The notes beneath the pieces were generated by a model. That model saw nothing but the letters and a program-made list of their open reading frames with translations, made no database searches and was not told where the DNA came from. Both the position numbers and the translations under genes were made by a program. A DNA stretch of 64,000 nt from Rhynchopus sp. YZ270_cl-10 (Eukaryota; Euglenozoa; Diplonemea; Diplonemida; Diplonemidae), in NCBI GenBank assembly GCA_964035575.1, contig OZ037858.1, positions 1,116,001 to 1,180,000 of the forward strand. Reading direction: 5' to 3'. Shown one piece after another: positions 30,746-42,449 of this stretch (positions within the stretch are counted from its first letter, which is position 1; every line of letters begins with the position of its first letter).

Positions 30746-31911
30746 ATGTCAGGTCCATCTCGAGCGAATGTACCGAAATACAATTTGAGTGCGATGTTGC
30801 AGCAGGTAGGTTCGCAAGGGGCGGGTGCGGCACGTGATGGCGCATGGGGTCAACGAACCGCGCCGCAACAGGGTTATGAGGAGGGGGTGTTCTCTGCGTC
30901 GAAGCCGCTGCGGGCACTGCCGCAGAGTGCTGCCACCGTGGAGGCGAAGAGAAGACAGCGTTCTGTTGAGCCGGCACGTCCAGCCGCAGCACCCAGCACA
31001 CCCGCCGAACTCCAGGTCTGGGTGACAGTCTTCGGTGCAGACTGGAGCAGAATAGGCTCAGTCAAGGCCACCCTCTCAGAACGCTTCGGTGCCATCGTGG
31101 ACTGCAAGATCCCCACAAAGGAGAGCAACGCAGGGCACTACAAGTTTGACAGCTCGCAGGCGGCGCTGATGGCAGTGCAGGTGCACAGCTTTACAGTAGC
31201 AGGGACAGAGGTACACACAGCGCCGTGCACGGATGAGGTACGTTTTCCCCTATACCCACCCTATCCCCAAACTTTGATGATGCAACTTTTGTGTAGCGCT
31301 TGAATGCATAAACAACCAATTAAAGCTTTCCAGAGTTGACGAAGCGTCTATCTGTTATAAGAAGTATAGCCTTCGGGCGATATTTGAGTACAGATCCTGC
31401 AGGTGATTGCCGACATAATAAAAACCACAATAAAACACAGAGTGTTCTCGCAGAAGGCGGCGACTTTCTCGAGATTGATGCAAAGTGCACACCCCGTGCT
31501 GTGCCCACTTACACTGCACCCGTCGTGCTCCCCAACGGCCCTGCCGCTATCGTCAGGGAGCTGCTTAGCATTGGTGCGTACCCGGTATGGCTACGTTTTT
31601 GCACATTTATCCTATCACACAATACACCACAGTTGAAATATCTTAGAATGGTGATTGTAGTAGTGATGTGTCTGTACATTCTGTGTGCCATGTGGGGACA
31701 CGTGACCAGGCTGTTCTCACCAGAAGTAGTAGAAGTAGTGGAAGAAGTTGCGGAGAAGATGGCCGAGGCAGCACACAACCTCACCTCCGAGGCTGCAGAG
31801 CACCTAGAGCACGCAGCAGACCTGGTGAACGCGACAATAGAGGAGTCTGAAGACATCGCCAACACGCTGCAAGACACCTTGGACAGCATAGAACCCCCGG
31901 CAGGCAATTAG
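30746..31911 (+). CDS. Nup53/Nup35-type nucleoporin with C-terminal membrane segment
   Basis: About 304 aa. Probable exons are 30746-31237, 31441-31584 and 31633-31911. After a short disordered N-terminus, residues about 88-190 form the MPPN/RRM-like domain of Nup53 (VWVTVFGADWSRIGSVKATL, FGAIVDCKIP, GHYKFDSSQAALMAV). The C-terminal part has a strong membrane helix (MVIVVVMCLYILCAMWGHV), then an acidic amphipathic tail. Vertebrate and yeast Nup53 touch the pore membrane through an amphipathic helix. TbNup65 of trypanosomes, as I recall, pairs this RRM with a true transmembrane helix, which fits a euglenozoan. It should anchor the inner ring of the nuclear pore. The second intron (48 nt) is in frame without a stop, so an isoform keeping it is possible. 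Confidence 0.8.
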
Positions 31912-32169
31912 GTTTTTGCCGGGTTGGGGTGTTTTGAGGTTCATCTTATAAACCTTTCTTTAGGTACACTGTCACGAAAGGGCTTTGCGTTTCAAGCCAA
32001 CTTTTTTGTGGGGCGATAGGTCTCCAGTAGCAAATGTACGTCTCTCCTTTTACACTTTTACACTTTGAGGCCCATATCTCCTTCCCCCCTCCCCTCCCCC
32101 TTTCTTTCACCACCCATTCAGTACACCACACATTGAAATGCTCTATAAGAGGGTGCAATTTTGCCATAA
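31912..32169. other. Intergenic spacer with two repeat types side by side
   Basis: GAGGTTCATCTTATAAACC (31935-31953) is the 3' half of the hairpin repeat. It runs straight into a copy of the GTACACTGTCACGA repeat (31962-32007). The kelch leader follows, with TTTCTTTCACCACCCATTCAG (AG 32120-32121) as a likely acceptor. Confidence 0.55.
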
Positions 32170-34375
32170 ATGACGAGCCTGACGGATAAGAGCGATGGGA
32201 TTAGTGGTGTGCTGTGTGGAGGGGAGTTGGTGGTGTATGGTGGGAGTGCGGCGGGGAGTATATGGTGTTATAGTCCTGAGAAGCACACGTGGCGGGCAGT
32301 GATGTGTGGTGGGGATGTACCACATGCACGGAAGTGGCACACTGCAGTTGCGTGGAAGGATGAGATGTACGTGTACGGAGGCGAGACCTCCCATGGTACC
32401 GACGACGGCATGTACGCCCTCAGTCTCACAGGGCGCGATGCATATGTCTGGGAGATCATTCACACCTTTGGTCCCTCGCCCGGTGCACGCTCCCATCATG
32501 CTTCTGTCGTAGTGGATGAACATATGTATGTGTTCGGAGGAAAGGTGGCCTCGCACCCAACAGTCGCAGCCCACCAAAGCATGCTCGAGAACGGCTTCTA
32601 CGACCTCTTTCGATTACACCTGCCTACCCTGACCTGGGAGCGTCTCGAAATGCCTGCAGCCATCCACCCAGCGCTGTGGGGGCACTCTGCAGTGATGTTC
32701 CGGCATTTCATTCTGTGCTATGGTGGGTTTGAGTTGCTAGATGAGCCTGCCCAGCATCCGTCGGTGATGAGCATTGCGGATACGCAGCCGCCGACAGCAG
32801 AGCTGAACGACGTGGTGTACATCTACAACACACACCGCATGGAGTGGACCAAGAGCTCGCCCAAGGAGACGTTGCGTCCAGCGCCACGTGCCCTGCACAA
32901 TGCGGTAGCGTTTGGCTCTGATATGGTCATCTTCGGCGGGTTGGCCCTCGACCACGCATCCCGTGCACAGCCCGTGAACGACGCATGGCGCTGGGATATT
33001 GTAACAGGGAAGTGGGCACCCCTCCCCTTCTGCCTCAAGCATTGGAAGTCGTCGCGTCTGTTGTGCTGCATGAATGGGCACTCCATGCATGTCATCCACG
33101 ACCTTGCCCTGTGCAATGTCATGGATATGCGCATCAAGAAGGAATGGGTCTCGCATGCATGCGATGTGTCTGGTCTTGCGAACCCCACGGCAGCGTCCGA
33201 GAGGCAAAGGACAAATGCGCGTCAGGCTGCGGTCACCTTTTCGCCAGTGCGGGAGGAGATTACGTTTGAGAAGATGCAGCGTGCTGCAGTGCGTGAGGAC
33301 CTCGGCTTCCGCCTGCGCAACGAGATGGAGACAGATGAAGGCCTTGAGAAGGCGACCCACGTTGAGATGCTGCAGAAGCAGATCACAGACCTGAAGGTGC
33401 AGATGGAGGAGATGTCTGCTGCGCAGCGCCAGCAGCAGGAGCAGGCACGGCGTAAGGTACGTCCCGAGGCGCTGCCGCAGCTACAGGACAGGGACAGGCA
33501 GTGGGCGTACCACCAGGACCCCACGGGGCCGCCACCTGCCGCCACCAACGAAGCAGGGCTGACGTCGCAGGTGTCGCAGCTCATCTCTGCAGTCTCGCGT
33601 CTCAAAGCGTTGTCCGGGCAGTCACAACAGCAACCACCGCCGCAGCCACAGCAGCAGTCTCAGCACCAACCACTTCACCATCAAGCCTCTGGTGAGCACA
33701 CACCCTCGTCCCGACAACCCTCTCAGTCATACCAGTTTCCATCCGTGACCCACACACCCCAGCCGCAGCCGCTGGCACAACCTGTTCACCAGCAAGCACC
33801 GCCACAGCAGCTCCAGCAGACCCCTCCTATGCACCTCCAGCAAACGGCACAGCAACAGCAACAGCCTCTGCCTCAGCCACCGGTGCACCAACCGCAGTAC
33901 CAACCACACGACGCACCACCACCCCGTGTGTACCAGCCGCCTGCAGTGATGGAAACTGTTGCGAGCATGCCTACTGCAGGATACCTCTCACCTGCACGGT
34001 CGTACCCACAGCCAAACATGCCGAATGTGCCCTGGCTGCAGCGACAAGACATGCCCGCGCAGGCAGCCGCACCACAGAACCTCGACTCGATGCACTCCAG
34101 CGCCCCTGCACATCCGGAGTACATGCCCAGTGCGCTGGTACCTCCTGTGGAGATGGCGTACCAAAACCAGCCCGGCATCACCAACGTGACACCACAGTCG
34201 TCACTGCGCAGCTCCGACATGGCAACACCAAAGTCGGCGCATTCAAGCGCAATCCACAGGGAGAACCATCTTGACAGCCTCAGACGTCATCTCGAGGTAT
34301 GTTTGAAAAAATGCATGAAAATTTGAAAACAACACACAACCACAGCAAATCGAAACGAATCTCGGCGACGCATAA
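32170..34375 (+). CDS. Kelch-repeat protein with coiled coil and Gln/Pro-rich tail
   Basis: 718 aa; exon 1 32170-34296, intron 34297-34345, exon 2 34346-34375 coding only nine residues (QIETNLGDA). Five or six kelch blades fill about residues 15-300, each with a GG turn and a downstream Trp (VVYGGSAAGSIWCYS, MYVYGGETS, MYVFGGKVAS, ILCYGGFELL, MVIFGGLALD), predicting a beta-propeller for protein binding. A coiled coil lies at about 395-435 (EMLQKQITDLKVQMEEMSAAQ). Residues about 480-630 are very rich in Gln, Pro and His and probably disordered. There is no BTB, Rab-binding or other catalytic domain, so it is a scaffold of unknown role. The C-terminal DSLRRHLEQIETNLG looks like a second short helix completed by exon 2. 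Confidence 0.85.
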
Positions 34376-34972
34376 AACAGACACGTTCAGAACAAATAAA
34401 TAGATCGATTTTCGGGCAACGGGAGCCACATTGCCATACCCCCCCACACTGTTGCTCCATACCTAGCACGAAGAGATACCGAGCATGGAAGAGATAGAAA
34501 ACCTTCACAACGGGAGTTGTGATTGTTTTCCCTCATCCCTTCTTTCGCACTTTCGTACCATTTTTTTGTAGACCTTTTTTTCTCCCCCTGCTCTGCCTCT
34601 CCCGCCATCTCCTTTTTTCCTGTAAACCTTTGTGAAACGATGGCCAGTCTTTTGTGGGAGGGCTTTATGTAGATACGCCACGTCAAACCGAACAGATCCT
34701 CCACCCTCACGTGCTTTTCTTGAATCTTTCAATCATGTTATCCCCTTCCCAATCAGGATGGGGTAATGACTCTGTACCTGCTTGTTTACAGTTTCCCTGT
34801 ATAAACAACTCCCAAGTGAAACACTCCGGGGTTCGATAACCCACAGAGTGTCAGTGCCTGTGTCCCCGAGGCGTTTTGCACTATCAACTTTACTATATTT
34901 TTTTCCCACATTGACTTCAAAATTTACCCCAATTTTACCCAATCCACAGACCCCCTTTTTTGCATTTACACA
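34376..34972. other. Intergenic region, kelch to SET gene
   Basis: No gene is seen. Two structured blocks adjoin: a hairpin at 34820-34850 (ACACTC, GGGTT-CGAT-AACCC, GAGTGT) and a copy of the AGTGCC/GCACT repeat at 34851-34892. The SET mRNA acceptor is probably CCAATCCACAG (AG 34948-34949). Confidence 0.5.
34851..34892 (+). repeat. Interspersed hairpin repeat, AGTGCC/GCACT type
   Basis: CAGTGCCTGTGTCCCCGAGG, then CGTTTTGCACTATCAACTT. It is the most complete copy of the family also seen at 1244-1280 and 59441-59475. AGTGC/GCACT pair outside, and GCCT/AGGC pair inside. In this copy a separate 31-nt hairpin lies directly before it. Confidence 0.6.
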
Positions 34973-36451
34973 ATGTGTTCTTATGAGGAGAGCACAAAGC
35001 ATATTGTTGTTAGTAGAGTGGAGATTGGTGAGAGCCGTTTGGGTGGTGGACGTGGGGTGTACTTGACAGAGGCGGTGTGTGCCGGCGAGGTGGTATTTGA
35101 GGTGAAGAAGGAAGGGGTGTTGACGGGGGCCACCTTTGCGGACATTCTTGGCCATTGGGTTGGGGGAGGACGCCGTGCGTTGGCGGACACTTCAGAGCTT
35201 TCAAGAGATGCGATGTTTTGTATTCCTCTCATGTTGCTTCGTCCGTACACATCCCACCCGATCCCCACAAACCAAACCCAAAATGAACATATCATCAAAT
35301 ACATTGCAACGCTCCCTACCTCTTCTCCGTGTTATCTAGACTTTGCGAATGATCGTGAAATTCAGATTCTTGAAAATAAAATGAGACGTGCAAAACTTGA
35401 GGAACGTCGTACCCTGCTTCGCACACTCTTCCTTGAGGTCCAGCAGTACCTCACATGCCATAAGACCGCTCTATGCAAATTCTTTTCGACCGACTTCATC
35501 GCAGAGAACACCACAGCAGGATCTCTTCTCTGGGCGTACGGTGTCCTCAGCAGCCGTGCCTTTAACATCTCCGAAACAACCGGATTCGGCTTAGTACCCT
35601 ATGGAGATATGTTCAACCACTCTTCCGAAGGTATCCACGACTTTGGTATGAGTGACAACGGAGAGACCTTCTATTTCAAAGCTTCGCATGACCTTCCAAA
35701 GGGTGCAGAAATATTTTTGCGTTACAACACCTGGATGGGGCACTTCCACTTTGCCCTCCACTACGGCTTTGTCCCGGTGTGCATTGAAAAGAAGGAAGGC
35801 AACATTGCCATCGACACTGCCGACCTGCCGACACAACGGTATCTCATTACACTGCCCCACGAAAATGTACATCGTTCCGAATCTGTCGCAAACTCTGCGC
35901 GCGACCGGCTCGTTTACGCATATGAATGTGAAAACGGTGGTCTATACGAAGATGGTCTTGTAGACGCAAAAACCCTGAAAGGACTCCGTTTTCTCCGTCT
36001 CCCCAGCTCGTTTGAAGGTCTAGACAAAGCTGTACGCGGAGAAGTGATATCCCTCGAAAACGAGCTCTGTGCGTACTCCTCGCTGGTTGGGATTCTGCGA
36101 GAGGAGTTGGCACAATATTCCACCACAGTCTCCGAGGATTTGACGGTAATGACGTCGGCATCGTGCCAGCTTCCGCCTGCAGTTCAATTGGGGGTTACCG
36201 TGCGTCTTCTCGATAAACGTCTGCTTTTGAAGTCGTTGAACAACAGCTTAGAGTACCAACGCAAGCTGGCCGACACAGCGTACCTAGGTGTCAGCGTGGA
36301 GTCGCTCCCGACACCTCCCCCCTGTCCGTCGCCTCTGCCCAAGCCCTCCTCACATCACCTTAGTTCTCTTGTGGAGACGGCCTTCAAAGCGTTGAACGTA
36401 GCAGAAGAGACAGCTGCACCCGTGGCAGTGACAGCACCGCTTTCACCATAA
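34973..36451 (+). CDS. SET-domain lysine methyltransferase, RuBisCO-LSMT/SETD type
   Basis: 492 aa, intronless. The split SET fold is visible: an N-terminal GGGRGVYLTEAVCAGEVVFEV (about 24-45, the xGxGhfa-like start of SET), an inserted helical region, then PYGDMFNHS (about 209-217, the SET-C NHS core that binds S-adenosylmethionine). DLPKGAEIFLRYNTWMGHFHFALHYGFV (about 239-266) follows, with the YNTW..HFALHYGF pattern typical of RuBisCO LSMT, SETD3, SETD4 and Rkm1-4. The C-terminal 180 residues correspond to the substrate-binding domain. It should methylate Lys (or His, as SETD3 does on actin) in a cytosolic or ribosomal protein; the substrate cannot be read. The start is ATG 34973, 24 nt behind an acceptor AG. 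Confidence 0.88.
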   Translation: MCSYEESTKHIVVSRVEIGESRLGGGRGVYLTEAVCAGEVVFEVKKEGVLTGATFADILGHWVGGGRRALADTSELSRDAMFCIPLMLLRPYTSHPIPTNQTQNEHIIKYIATLPTSSPCYLDFANDREIQILENKMRRAKLEERRTLLRTLFLEVQQYLTCHKTALCKFFSTDFIAENTTAGSLLWAYGVLSSRAFNISETTGFGLVPYGDMFNHSSEGIHDFGMSDNGETFYFKASHDLPKGAEIFLRYNTWMGHFHFALHYGFVPVCIEKKEGNIAIDTADLPTQRYLITLPHENVHRSESVANSARDRLVYAYECENGGLYEDGLVDAKTLKGLRFLRLPSSFEGLDKAVRGEVISLENELCAYSSLVGILREELAQYSTTVSEDLTVMTSASCQLPPAVQLGVTVRLLDKRLLLKSLNNSLEYQRKLADTAYLGVSVESLPTPPPCPSPLPKPSSHHLSSLVETAFKALNVAEETAAPVAVTAPLSP

Positions 36452-36776
36452 GAGAAAACGTTATTCATTTTTCTACGGAACACCCACGCCTCCCACCCTT
36501 TTGCATGAGCTCGACCTGAGATGCGTTTTAGCAGGTTTCAACTACTCTTTTTTTCAAAAAAAAGGGGGCGAGGTTCATCTTCTAGCTTTTTGTTCGTTGT
36601 TCATGACTAAAAGATATGTCTTGTTTCTTGTTGCCCTCTATCCAGAAGGGCCAATTTGCCGATGTTTTTTGCAGCCTTTAATAAAGTTTTTGCTTCCCCC
36701 CCTCCACTCTTTACGTAATTACTCAAAATTATTCTCCCATTTTCCACCAACAGAACCAAACACACACACACACAAA
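36452..36776. other. Short intergenic region before the cohesin gene
   Basis: No gene is seen. GCGAGGTTCATCTTCTAGC (36568-36586) is a fragment of the hairpin repeat tail. CCACCAACAG (AG 36752-36753) followed by (AC)n then AAAATG gives a short leader. Confidence 0.45.
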
Positions 36777-39700
36777 ATGCCCCCAAAACGCGGTAGAAAG
36801 CGTAAGGCCGGGGAGAATCTGTTGGAGCTCTCTCAGGGAGATGGGGGGACCGATGTGGCAACGATTCGCACTGTACTGGAGAAGGATGGGTCTTTTAAGA
36901 CTCACGTCCAGGACTTGGCTGAGCTGGCGAGAGACGACAAACACAGCGCTGTGGCGACACTGATTAACCTCTTGATGGAGTGCTGCGGCGTGAAGCAGAC
37001 CACTGTCGAGGCGAGGGAAATCCAGGAGAACGCTTCTGACCCTAAGCGCATTCTTGTCGAAATTGCTGAACGCATTCCGCGCACTGCTTCAGAGAAATAC
37101 CCTCTTGCCTCTAAGGACAAGAAGTGGGACAAATTCAAATACAACTTTCCACTCTTTTGGAAATCCCTCATTGTCCAGCTCGAGGCTAAGGAGGCACTCT
37201 ATGACTCAGAGTTTGCCGACCTGCTCATTACCTGGGTAGGAGGGCTCTGCCAAAGTCCGTTCCGTGTCTTCCGCCACCACGCGACCCTTGCTGCATACTC
37301 AATGATCGGAGCATTGTGTAAATTGGCTGTAGATTTGGAGAGTCTTTCAACGCAGCTGGTTGCAGGAGAAGGGGACGGCGAAGGGAGCCCAAAAAAACGG
37401 AAAATTACCAAAAAGCGTGCAACTCTTAGAGGCAAAGATGCAGAGGTTGAAGTACGGAACAAAACCACCGCGGTGAACCGGATTATCACAGAATTCTACT
37501 CTGCGACGTGCGAAATGAGGATCAAAGATGTGCTTCCACAAATTCGCGTTCTCTCCGTGGAATCGCAGGGGAAGTGGTCGTTGTTGCACCCCTCCATTTT
37601 CATCAAGGAGGAGTACACAAAACGCCTTTCTCCTCCCCTCTCAGATGAAAACGAAGCTGTCCGCTATGCAGCCCTCTGTGCCTTGGAGAAACTCTATAAA
37701 AAGGATGGAATGTTTGTCAAATTGCAGGGGTTCACAAATCGCTTCAAACTTCGTTTTGTCGAAATGACGTTGGATGTGTCACGACAGACGACTGTCAAGG
37801 CGTTAGAGGTCATCGCGATCCTCTTAGACCACCAAAAGAGCCGCAAACAGGAAATCTTCCAGACCAGCATCTTGGAAGGGTTTTTGGAGCATGTCTTCCA
37901 TGAGAGGCAGTCTGTGAGGCGTGCTGGGGGGAGGGTGTTTAATTGTATTTTGTCTCGGAGGGTGCAGGATGTGATGAAGCAGGAGGCTGGTGGTTCGCAG
38001 CCCCCTGCGAAGGATGTGGCGGAGCGGAAATTGAACGAGATTGTGAGGTGGCTGGCAGAATCTCATGCCCAGGGAAGCGAAACTGCTGCGGACGGAGTGG
38101 TCGAAGCGCTTACCTGGAGCGAAGCGGTTTCTGGGGAGAAATCCTCCATCTTCACACACTTTGAGCACATTGCTTCTATCGCCTCTGCGGCGGACCCTTC
38201 CGACATTCTTGGCAAACGCAAAACCAAGACCAAATCTGTCGAAACGAACCTTCTAGTACGTGCAGCGCTCACCCTTCTATTCTCTGTTCTCAAATTTGCC
38301 TCGGGTGCGTTGGACCTAAAGGTCGTCTCTAACGATCCTGCGCCAGGATTGACGAAGGCGCAGAAGAAGAAGAAGGACGCTCTCTGGCATGATGTTGGCC
38401 CAAAGAGTACTTCCATCTACAGCAGAATGCGCGCCTTCTTCCCGGAGTACATGGCAACGATGTTGGAGGAGAGCAAGACCTCGCCGGAGCTGGTCCGCGA
38501 TCTTTGCGGGATGTTCGCTTGCCTCGATGTTGATCTGTGGGCGGAGGGTGGGAAGAAGGGGGAGAAGACGTTGAAGGAGACGCTTCTCCCTTCCGTGAGG
38601 GATTGCTTCTTCATTGCGACTGATGAAGCCACGCTTACCTCGATTTGTTGGGTCTACAAGATTCTCATCAAGAAGCCGAACCCTCACGAGCAATACGTCC
38701 AGGAACAGTGGCTTGGGGTGTTCGAGGAGCTGATGAGGACGCGCACACGCAAGACAGCGACGTTCTGGAAGAAGCTTGCCCTCGCCGTGGAGGAGGTGCC
38801 GTGCGACTTCCTCGGCCACGAAGAAGGTCTTTGGAAGCTTGTTGTCGAGGACAACCTCATGGACCCTGCCCTCGCAGACAAGCCCCACGCTGGCTACGTG
38901 GTGTCCGCCGCAGCAAGCCTGCTCTTCCTGCGCACATACTGCGTGCTCAAGAAGAGGGACTCAGAGGGGATCCGCCTCGAGCAGGACTTCCCAGACGTCG
39001 CAGGCTGTCTTCTGCAGCTGCTTCCCTCGGCTAAGGTATGTTTATAACGTTTGTGTGAAGTGCTCAAAATTCAAACGCACAACAGATCTCCCTAGAGGTA
39101 AAGGAGACCGTCCTCCACGCCCTCTCCGACACCTGGGTTCTCGGCTGTACAAACGACCTCCTCGGCAAGCCGAAGACGTCCTCGCAGAAGGCGTTCATGG
39201 ACCTGTATGTCTCCTGTGGATAGCGTGTCACCACCACCCCTTCAAAACAGGTTCGACGAACTCGTTCCGGATGATCCGGGTAAGGGGCAGATTCCTTCCT
39301 TGGAGCTTGCCAGGATTTTGGTATGGTATTTCCTTTTCTCCCTCCGTTACTTTGCTAACACAGAAACGCTCCGAATCCTGCATCGCCGCCTTTAGCAGAC
39401 TGTGGGCACTCCATCTGCTGGACGAAGCAATGGTGGCGCGGGTGTTCATCAAATGGCCTCTACTGCACACGAAGGCGCAGGAGATGGTGAAGCGTCTGAA
39501 CAGCATTCTGCAGACCGAGGCTTGGGTGCATGAGGCGAACGCCATTGTTGAAGCGAACGAACGGTACCTGCATGTTGAGGATGATAAGGTGGAGAGTGCG
39601 GAGACGGTGCTGAAGCTGCTGTGCAGACGTCTGTCGCAGCTCAACATGGGGAAGGGTGGGACGGCGGCTGCCAACATCCTCCTTGCCTTGGAGGAGTACG

Positions 39701-40755
39701 CTGCGAAGTCGCCGTCGCACTACTTTGTTCTGTACGCCGCGTCGCCGTACGTCCGCTACCTCACAGCACCCGACGCGTCTATGATCCTCCAAAAGATCCG
39801 CACAAAGGAATACGACAGCAGCGACGCAATGATCGAATGCGTCACGCACTTCATCAACCAACTGCAACGCCGTTCCGACGACCCGAAGGCCGGCCTCGAC
39901 GATGACGACGACGACGAGGACGACAAGAAGAAGGGTCCTGCTGGACGCGCCAAACCCAACGTCTTGCGCGGCTCAAGACATAGCACCATTCCTGCACAAT
40001 CTTCGAAAAGAACGGTCCGCGGGTTGGACTACGACGACGACAAGAAGGAGAAGGGCAGAAAGGCGAAGCGCGGTCGTGACGACACCGAACCCTCTACTGC
40101 GTCGCCGAAGAAGAAGCAGAAAACCACCCGCCGCCTCGACATCGACGAAGACGCTGTCAGCGAGGAGATTGCCCCTCCGAAACCCGCCTCCCAGAAGAAG
40201 GCCAAATCCACCCTGCCCAGCCCGCCGAAGGCTAAATCCGAGCCGGATTCGCTGCCAACAGAGTCGTCGAAGCGACTGCGTCTTTCGGACCACCAGCTTT
40301 CCTTCCAGATGGACGACACCGACGACGACGATGACGAAGACGAAAAGGAAACCCCAGAAAAGCCAAGCCAAAGCTCCAAACGCAGCCAGAAATCTGCATA
40401 CGTCATGTCACAACGCTTTGATGAATCGGACTCAGAGGAGGACGAAGGGAAGAACCTCTTTGACACACAGACCAAGGTCAGCAGCACGCACACCAGCCAG
40501 GAGAGCGTACACTTTGCAACACGGAGAAGGCGTCACGGCGAAGTGGTCACCTCTGATAACAAGAAACTATCGTCAAACTCGAACGGACAGATCTTCCCCT
40601 CCACCGAAGAGGCTGAAAACGAAGATGATGAGGAAGACGAGGGATCCGAAGAGGAATCCGAAGTCGGCGTCAAGGTTACCTTTGACAAGTCATCCCGCAG
40701 CACCCCCAGCAGTGGGAGAGTGACGGAAGGTGCGAAGAGCATGAGGCAGCAGTGA
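36777..40755 (+). CDS. SCC3: Cohesin subunit Scc3/STAG, four exons
   Basis: About 1279 aa. Exons: 36777-39035, 39086-39204, 39251-39320, 39364-40755; introns are 50, 46 and 43 nt and keep the frame. It starts with a basic nuclear-type signal MPPKRGRKRKAG. The stromalin conservative domain is at about 236-335 (FYSATCEMRIKDVLPQIR, LSDENEAVRYAALCALEKLY, GFTNRFKLRFVEMTLD). It is surrounded by HEAT-like helices, as in STAG1/2 and yeast Scc3, which bind the kleisin Scc1 and DNA and recruit cohesin regulators. From about residue 950 the tail is disordered, with DDDDDDEDDKKK, Ser and Lys/Arg-rich blocks. Length fits the family (1150-1300 aa). It would hold sister chromatids together in the nucleus. 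An upstream in-frame extension to 36501 exists without ATG support and crosses the likely acceptor at 36752-36753, so ATG 36777 is chosen. Confidence 0.9.
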
Positions 40756-41448
40756 AAACAATAAAACCAACAGAAGTGGGGGAGTTTGTTTTGGTTTTAA
40801 AAAAATGGTTTTGAAAAAATCTCAATGTGTGTTTGCCTGGAGGCGTTTTAAAAATCTCACCTTTTCAAAAAAAAAATGTTTGTTGATGAAAGTACACCCC
40901 GGGAATACAGAGTGCAAAGTCTTTTTTATTTTTCGTTTTTGAACGTTTTTATGTGCTTTCTAGTCTTTGATTGGGAGAGTATATGAAATTTGATTTTTCC
41001 AGTATGGGGTATTTGTTCTTCGATTATAGTATGATTATCGCCTATTTGGTGTCGGTTCGATGCTACGCTCTGGCAGACAAAAAAAGAAGACAAATCAATG
41101 GTGACTTTAAATGCACCCTTCCCACCCCTTTTTTCATAAATGTACACTTTCAACTTTCATTTTGTAGTACTTCACATACTAAAAGCCCCCTTCCCCCCCA
41201 AGCTCCCCACACCCCACTCCCCATTAGAAAAGTCCCGTTTTAGATTTTTTGAAAAGATTGGAAAGAAAGATGGATCCACTCTTCAATTTTGAAGGTTTAT
41301 TTACCTTCCCCCCTACGGTGTGTATACGTCCGTCGAGGCGTGTATTTCACCATTTCACCATTTCAGCACTTTTACCCCCTCAAACAATGCATAGTGGTAT
41401 GTGGTCTCTTGTCACAACAGCGTTATTTTCAAAATCTCGCTTTTTTTA

Positions 41449-41500
41449 AGGTACACTGTCACGTGAGGGCTTTGTATTTCAAGTCAACCTTTTTTTTTTG
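41449..41500 (+). repeat. Interspersed repeat, TGTCACGAGAGGGCTTTGTA type
   Basis: AAGGTACACTGTCACGTGAG, GGCTTTGTATTTCAAGTCAA, then a T run. It differs from the copies at 16561, 42577 and 59511 by single bases. Confidence 0.7.
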
Positions 41501-41898
41501 AAAGGATTCGATATCATTTGCATCGTTTTCCTTCTGAAGGAATATGAGTTTCATGAAAAAGGCGTGGCATTGTGTGTTATGTGCGCACACCACAACACCC
41601 TCCCGGGGTCCTATCTGGCCCCCCCTCCCTGAGTCCCTGAGTCTCAAACAAAGTTCCCGTGTAAGCTTGTTTCGTGCGAGGTGTCATGCCCTCGTGTTCC
41701 ATTGACCTCCCGTTTTGCTGACTAACAAGCAGTGGCGGGATGAGGACAGAGGACATATCAAAAGGGTGGCAGTGGGCACATTTACCACTCCATTCCCAAC
41801 CTGTTCAAGGGATGAGGACAGAAGGCATATCAACGTAGACCGCGGAAATGGAAACAAGTAGATGGTGGGCGTGGCGTGGATATATTTCGTTGCGACAC

Positions 41899-41899
<1 letters not shown>

Positions 41900-41941
<42 letters not shown>
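41900..41941. repeat. Homopolymer run of 42 T
   Basis: An unbroken T tract, the longest in the window, just before a diverged hairpin repeat copy. It could be the A-tail of a retrocopy in minus orientation, but no recognisable body adjoins it. Its length may also be a sequencing artefact. Confidence 0.8.
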
Positions 41942-42007
41942 CAAGTTTTCCAAAATTCTCGTCCATTTCGGGATTTTTGGGACCCATTTTCCACCTTTTT
42001 TTTTTAA

Positions 42008-42048
42008 TGGTGTCCAAAGCATTTGGAGGCTTAGGTTCATCTTACAAA
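42008..42048 (+). repeat. Small hairpin repeat, GCTTAGGTTCATCTTA type
   Basis: GGTGTCCAAAGCATTTGGAG then GCTTAGGTTCATCTTAC. The tail is exact; the stem half is diverged. It belongs to the 25554-25600 family. Confidence 0.55.
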
Positions 42049-42449
42049 AATTGTTCTCTCGTTTTTTTTTAAAAACTTTAGCTGCTATCTTTTAAAGAGC
42101 AGTCGTAGCGTTGCTCGTGAAGAAAAAAATGCTCGAAAATGATAAGTAGTATGTCTCCAACTCTGGTCTTCACTGGAGTGATATATCGCGGAGTATGTTT
42201 TTTGTTTTTGTTTTTTTTCTGTGTGAAGACGCATCCCTTTGATTTTATTTTTCATCCGTGTTTTCAACACATCTCCCTGAAATTCCAAATAAAATCTCAG
42301 GGGAAAAAAAACCACATAGTTACCTGCAGGTGTCCGCACCATTAAATATAAAAATTGATATGCACAACGAGGCACATCTTTCAAAATTCCCTTATAGATT
42401 TGTCGTATACGCTTTGTTTTTTAGTGGACGTTTTATTATTATTTATATA

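Noticed and set aside
34820-34850. tRNA-like GGTTCGATAACC arm
   Set aside because: The loop is only four bases and no D-arm, anticodon arm or acceptor stem can be built around it.
36501-36776. 92-codon N-terminal extension of Scc3
   Set aside because: It crosses a likely trans-splice acceptor at 36752-36753 and is hydrophobic and unlike the family; MPPKRGRKRK at 36777 is a natural start.
41050-41090. GGTTCGATGC string resembling a tRNA T-loop
   Set aside because: No matching B-box stem or cloverleaf upstream.
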